Assembly: GCA_946478635.1 (NCBI GenBank)
Contig: CAMLCX010000152.1
Location: 1-9,803 of the forward strand
Reading direction: 5' to 3'
DNA length: 9,803 nucleotides
From: an uncultured Pseudomonadota bacterium
Lineage (GTDB): Bacteria; Desulfobacterota_B; Binatia; UBA9968
Part shown: positions 6,770 through 9,803 of the stretch, piece by piece
How positions within the stretch are numbered: the stretch's first letter is position 1
Layout: each line of letters starts with the position of its first letter
Notes under the pieces: generated by a model
What the model was told of the DNA's origin: nothing
Database searches by the model: none
Seen by the model: the letters and a program-made list of their open reading frames with translations, nothing else
Program-made: the position numbers and the translations under genes

Positions 6770-7864
6770 ATGGCAAGCGCACGCGGCGCGACACTTTTGG
6801 GACCGGACAAATTGGAACTTCGTGAATACCCGCTGCCTGATATTCCACCGGACGGCGGCCTTATCAAAATCGAAATGGGTGGCGTCTGCGGCACCGACGT
6901 AAAGTATCTCCACGGCAAACTCAAAGTCGATTACCCAATCATACTCGGCCATGAGATCCTCGGTCGGGTCGAGAAACTCGGCAAGAACGCCGCTGCGATT
7001 CACCACGTCAAGGAAGGCGACCGGGTGATCCTCAAAGGCGCTCTGGGTTGCGGCCGCTGCGCCGACTGCCGGCGCAACAATCAACGCTTTTGCCGGCAAC
7101 GAACGAATTACGGCGGCCGGACCAAATGCGACAAGCCGCCCCATCTTTTCGGCGGTTTCGCCGACTATCTCTATTTGGCGCCCGACGTGCTTTGCACCAA
7201 AGTCAGCGAATCGCTCTCTGCCGAAGCAGCAGCCCTAATTGGCTCGGTCATGGCGAATGGTTTCCAGTGGGCGATCCGCCGCGGCGGGGTCAAGATGGGC
7301 GATTACGTATTGATCCAGGGTCCCGGCCAGCAAGGCCTTTCGTGCACCTTTGCCTCGAAGCACGCCGGCGCGGCGAAGATTTTCATTACCGGCATTGGCC
7401 GCGACAAACCGCGCTTGGAACTCGCCAGGAAATTCGGCGCGACGCGAACGATTAACGTCGAAGAAGAAGACGTCGTTGAAGTCATCCGCAAAGAAACCAA
7501 CGGCGAGATGTGCGACGTGGTCGTCGACGTGTCAGGCAATCCGAATGCCATCTTGAAATCGGTCGACTGCCTGCATCGCCAATCAACCATGGTGCTCGGC
7601 GGGCTCACTGGTGACACCACCGTGACGCCCATGCTGATGGATAAACTGGTTTGGAATGAAATCAAGCTGCAAGGCTGTTTCACCGCCGACAACGACGCCA
7701 CGGAAGCGGCGTTGCGGATTATCGAGGAGACCAAGTTTCCGGTAGAGCAGATGGTGAGCCATGTGTTTCCATTGAAAGACATCGAGCACTGCATTCGCTC
7801 CATCGGCGGCGAGGTGCCGGGCACCTTCCCGACCAAAGCACTGATCAATCCGGCAATCGGGTAA
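6770..7864 (+). CDS. Zinc-dependent alcohol dehydrogenase-like oxidoreductase (MDR)
   Basis: This 364-residue enzyme belongs to the medium-chain dehydrogenase/reductase family, which oxidises an alcohol to a carbonyl with NAD(P). The N-terminal GroES-like domain has the catalytic-zinc residues C40 (GGVCGTD) and H61-E62 (GHE), and a complete structural-zinc lobe C94, C97, C100, C108. The Rossmann domain begins near 178 with GPGQQG at 184-189. In the segment LIGSVMANG (156-164), the residue where classical alcohol dehydrogenases have the third zinc ligand (LIGC) is S159. The length is normal for the family. AAGGAGG at 6757-6763 supports the start. The gene is first in a plus-strand set with an SDR and an amidohydrolase, suggesting a catabolic alcohol or hydroxy-acid substrate. 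The specific substrate is unknown; threonine- and sorbitol-type relatives are alternatives. Confidence 0.93.
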   Translation: MASARGATLLGPDKLELREYPLPDIPPDGGLIKIEMGGVCGTDVKYLHGKLKVDYPIILGHEILGRVEKLGKNAAAIHHVKEGDRVILKGALGCGRCADCRRNNQRFCRQRTNYGGRTKCDKPPHLFGGFADYLYLAPDVLCTKVSESLSAEAAALIGSVMANGFQWAIRRGGVKMGDYVLIQGPGQQGLSCTFASKHAGAAKIFITGIGRDKPRLELARKFGATRTINVEEEDVVEVIRKETNGEMCDVVVDVSGNPNAILKSVDCLHRQSTMVLGGLTGDTTVTPMLMDKLVWNEIKLQGCFTADNDATEAALRIIEETKFPVEQMVSHVFPLKDIEHCIRSIGGEVPGTFPTKALINPAIG

Positions 7865-7871
7865 GAAGGCT

Positions 7872-7949
7872 GGAGTGATGGAGTATTGGAATAATGGAGT
7901 GATGGGCGGGGAGGCCCAATATTCCACCACTCCAATACTCCATCACTCC
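7872..7949 (+). repeat. Long intergenic hairpin, copy 1 (TGGAGTNN units)
   Basis: The outer arms GGAGTGATGGAGTATTGGA (7872-7890) and its exact complement (7931-7949) pair over 19 bases. The stem continues inward over 7891-7907 against 7914-7930 with a few mismatches and ends in GGGC/GCCC around the six-base loop 7908-7913. The whole stem is 36 base pairs long without bulges. The left arm is built from 8-base units TGGAGTGA, TGGAGTAT, TGGAATAA, TGGAGTGA. It begins eight bases after the dehydrogenase stop and ends 13 bases before the SDR start. No T-run follows, so it is not a standard terminator. Confidence 0.9.
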
Positions 7950-7962
7950 CCACTCAGTTGAA

Positions 7963-8733
7963 ATGATCGCGGGACTCGAAGGCAAAGTTGTCATCGTCAC
8001 CGGCGGCGGCCACGGCATCGGCAAAGCCTATTGCCTCGGTTTTGCCGGAGCCGGAGCGCATGTCGTTGTTGCCGATATCGACGATGCGGCGGCCAACCTG
8101 GTTGCCGGGGAAATTTCAGAGAATTTTTCGGCGCAAGGGCTGGCGCTCCATACCGATGTTTCGAGCGAGGCTTCGACCAAGAAGATGGCGGCGCGCACGC
8201 TGGAGCGCTTCGGCCGCATCGACGTGCTGATCAACAACGCGGCGGTTTTCTCCGTCGTGCCGATGAACCGCGGCAGGATTGAAACCATTGATCCGGAAGA
8301 GTGGGACCGGCTGATGGCGGTCAATTTGCGCGGCCTATTTTTTTGCTGCCGCGCCGTGCTGCCGGCTATGCGCAAACAAAAATCCGGCAAGATCATCACC
8401 ATTGCTTCCGGCACTGTCTTCGCCGGCGCACCCGGCAGGATTCACTATGTCACTTCGAAAGCTGCGACCATCGGCTTCACGCGCACGCTGGCGCGCGAAG
8501 TCGGCGATGACAATATCAACGTGAATTGCCTGGCCCCGGGCAACACGCTCTCCGAAGAGAACCCCACCGAGCAGATGATCAAGTTCCGTGAATCGTCCGT
8601 GGGCTTGCGCTCGTTGAAACGAATCCAAATGCCGCAAGACGTCGTCGGCGCCATGCTTTTCCTCGCCTCGCCGCTGAGCGATTTCATGACCGGCCAAACC
8701 ATCAACGTCGACGGCGGCATATCGTTCTTGTAA
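7963..8733 (+). CDS. Short-chain dehydrogenase/reductase, classical NAD-type SDR
   Basis: This 256-residue soluble Rossmann-fold oxidoreductase has the family's usual length. The cofactor motif is TGGGHGIG at 13-20. D38 at the end of the second strand favours NAD(H) over NADP(H). D65-V66 and NNAA at 91-94 follow. The catalytic tetrad is N121, S149, Y162 and K166 (YVTSK). The C-terminal segment ends in the common GQTINVDGG. Such enzymes interconvert alcohols and ketones on many small molecules, and the substrate is not evident. The ATG at 7963 is the only reasonable start, since the glycine motif follows 12 residues later, but no Shine-Dalgarno sequence precedes it; the nearby sequence is the right arm of the hairpin at 7872-7949. 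It probably shares a transcript with the dehydrogenase before it and the amidohydrolase after it. Confidence 0.95.
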   Translation: MIAGLEGKVVIVTGGGHGIGKAYCLGFAGAGAHVVVADIDDAAANLVAGEISENFSAQGLALHTDVSSEASTKKMAARTLERFGRIDVLINNAAVFSVVPMNRGRIETIDPEEWDRLMAVNLRGLFFCCRAVLPAMRKQKSGKIITIASGTVFAGAPGRIHYVTSKAATIGFTRTLAREVGDDNINVNCLAPGNTLSEENPTEQMIKFRESSVGLRSLKRIQMPQDVVGAMLFLASPLSDFMTGQTINVDGGISFL

Positions 8734-8734
8734 C

Positions 8735-8830
8735 TGGAGTGATGGAGTACTGGAGTGTAGGAGTAATGGGAAGAGCGCCGAAAAAATCTCCAAACCCATC
8801 ACTCCAGTACTCCACCACTCCATTACTCCA
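8735..8830 (+). repeat. Long intergenic hairpin, copy 2 (TGGAGTNN units)
   Basis: The left arm 8735-8770 and right arm 8795-8830 are each 36 bases and pair at 29 positions, plus three G-U pairs, around a 24-base loop (8771-8794). The left arm starts with TGGAGTGATGGAGTACTGGA, nearly the same as the arm of copy 1, and repeats the 8-base unit about 4.5 times. It begins two bases after the SDR stop and ends just before the amidohydrolase ribosome site. The loop is unrelated to that of copy 1. No T-run of terminator type follows. Confidence 0.9.
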
Positions 8831-8853
8831 ATTTGTTCAAAAGGAGCTTCTTT

Positions 8854-9803
8854 ATGAACCCCACCTACCCGATCATCGATGCCGACGGTCACGTCCTGGA
8901 GAAAGACCGTGAGTTGCACGACTACCTGGGCGGGCGCTACAGCGGCGCGCCACGTTTCGAAACCTACGGCTACTTTCCGTCACTTGACGGCTGGAATCGC
9001 GGCACCGGCGTGCCCGGCAAAGATCCGGAAACACCCGCGCCGCGCTGGTTGCAATTTCTCGACGAGCTCGGCGTTCACACGACGGTGCTCTATCCAACCG
9101 GCGGTCTCGGACTGGGATTGATCCAAAATCCCGAATGGGCCTGCGTTCTCGCGCGCGCCTATAATTCCTGGCTCGCCGATCGCTTCATCAAACAAAGTCC
9201 GCGCCTTCAAGGTGTGGCGATTTTGCCGGTGCACGAACCGCTGGAAGCGGCGAAAGAACTGGAGCGGGCGAAATCCTTGGGACACGTCGCCGGCCTGTTG
9301 CCCGCCGTCACTTGGCTACACAAAGGTTACGGCCATACCGACTTCGATCCGATCTACGAAGCGGCGGAAAGACTCGACCTGCCGCTGACCATCCACGGCG
9401 CGCCCAGCCGCGGCATGGGCTTCGACTTTTTTAACAAGTTTTTGCACGTCCACACGTTGGAACATCCCTTCGCGATTTTGATCCAATTTACCCACATGGT
9501 CTTCGAAGGCGTCTTCGTGCGCTTTCCCAAATTGCGCGTGGCATTCCTCGAAGCAGGCTGCGGCTGGTTGCCCTACATGATGGACCGCATGGACGAGGAG
9601 ATGGAGAAACCCTACCGCGTCCAAGCGCCGCTGCTCAAAAAGAAGCCAAGCGAGCTAATACGCGGCGGTCAAATTTGGACCACCTGCGAAGTGGAAGAGA
9701 AAGCACTGCCTTTCGTGCTCCAGCAGTTCAATCCGAAATGTTTAATGTGGCCGTCGGACTATCCGCACGAACGGCTGCCGGATATGTTCAAGCGCGACAT
9801 CCC
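8854..9803 (+). CDS. Amidohydrolase-2 family metal-dependent hydrolase (3' end outside window)
   Basis: The frame is open from the ATG at 8854 to the window edge, giving 316 residues. Proteins of this kind are usually some tens of residues longer, so only the C-terminus is missing. It belongs to the amidohydrolase-2 group (the family of ACMSD and gamma-resorcylate decarboxylase), TIM-barrel enzymes that hydrolyse or decarboxylate cyclic and aromatic acids. Metal-site candidates are D9, D11 and H13 (DADGH), H181 (TIHG), an H198/H200/H204 cluster and D302 (SDYPH). E233 in FLEAGCGWLPYMMDRMDE is the other family signature. The first metal motif has DxDxH instead of the ACMSD HxH, which is common in this branch. 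AAGGAG at 8841-8846, seven bases before the ATG, supports the start. It is the third gene of the dehydrogenase-SDR set. Confidence 0.92.
   Translation, partial: MNPTYPIIDADGHVLEKDRELHDYLGGRYSGAPRFETYGYFPSLDGWNRGTGVPGKDPETPAPRWLQFLDELGVHTTVLYPTGGLGLGLIQNPEWACVLARAYNSWLADRFIKQSPRLQGVAILPVHEPLEAAKELERAKSLGHVAGLLPAVTWLHKGYGHTDFDPIYEAAERLDLPLTIHGAPSRGMGFDFFNKFLHVHTLEHPFAILIQFTHMVFEGVFVRFPKLRVAFLEAGCGWLPYMMDRMDEEMEKPYRVQAPLLKKKPSELIRGGQIWTTCEVEEKALPFVLQQFNPKCLMWPSDYPHERLPDMFKRDI

Noticed and set aside
6604..6924. Minus-strand open frame of 106 residues upstream of the dehydrogenase
   Set aside because: It overlaps the dehydrogenase start antisense and contains the spurious repeat peptide PFDDAQGER.
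7303..7953. Minus-strand open frame of 216 residues opposite the dehydrogenase
   Set aside because: It is antisense to the MDR gene, and its N-terminus (VLEWWNIG, HYSNTPSLQ) is only the translation of the hairpin repeat.
7872..8830. CRISPR array or rho-independent terminators at the two TGGAGTNN hairpins
   Set aside because: The units are 8 bases without unique spacers, and the hairpins are far longer than terminators and lack a trailing T-run.
8335..8919. Minus-strand open frame of 194 residues across SDR and hairpin copy 2
   Set aside because: It is antisense to the SDR and includes repeat-derived peptides (GVMEWWSTGVMG), with no family resemblance.

Overview
The window is bacterial chromosomal DNA, gene-dense and moderately GC-rich by eye, with no RNA gene, transposase or CRISPR array. 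An A1-type aa3 cytochrome c oxidase points to an aerobic bacterium. The right half combines stand-alone NMT1/THI5-like binding proteins, a zinc-type dehydrogenase, an SDR and an amidohydrolase-2 protein. With the dispersed hairpin repeats, this resembles gene content I associate with uncultured soil or sediment lineages such as Binatota, Tectomicrobia or Rokubacteria. That placement is an inference from gene style, not a phylogenetic result.

Region 1 (1-2542, minus strand) is a terminal oxidase operon in the order coxB (subunit II), ctaD (subunit I), then probably coxC (subunit III), of which only the first 15 codons lie inside the window. All heme, CuB and CuA ligands are visible. Region 2 (2689-4427, plus strand) diverges from the oxidase operon and encodes two membrane proteins: a small four-helix DUF4149/CopD-like protein and a GT87 (DUF2029) polytopic glycosyltransferase-like protein.

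Region 3 (4476-6547) holds two paralogous periplasmic substrate-binding proteins transcribed divergently from a 110-base spacer. The spacer contains a good sigma70-type promoter for the minus-strand gene. A weaker candidate for the plus-strand gene uses the same TATA core on the other strand. No permease or ATPase gene is in view.

Region 4 (6770-9803, plus strand) is an apparent catabolic operon: an MDR zinc dehydrogenase, an NAD-type SDR and an amidohydrolase-2 enzyme cut by the window edge. The genes plausibly act on one imported organic compound by oxidation and then hydrolysis or decarboxylation, but the substrate cannot be read from the sequence.

The most unusual structure is non-coding. 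Both gaps inside this operon (7865-7962 and 8734-8853) are almost filled by long hairpins of one repeat family, each arm made of 8-base TGGAGTNN units. A different, degenerate dispersed repeat pair sits upstream of the dehydrogenase at 6601-6691. I did not find a clearly new protein system. The hairpin pair, the overlapping promoters and a serine at an expected zinc-ligand position of the dehydrogenase are the points most worth checking.
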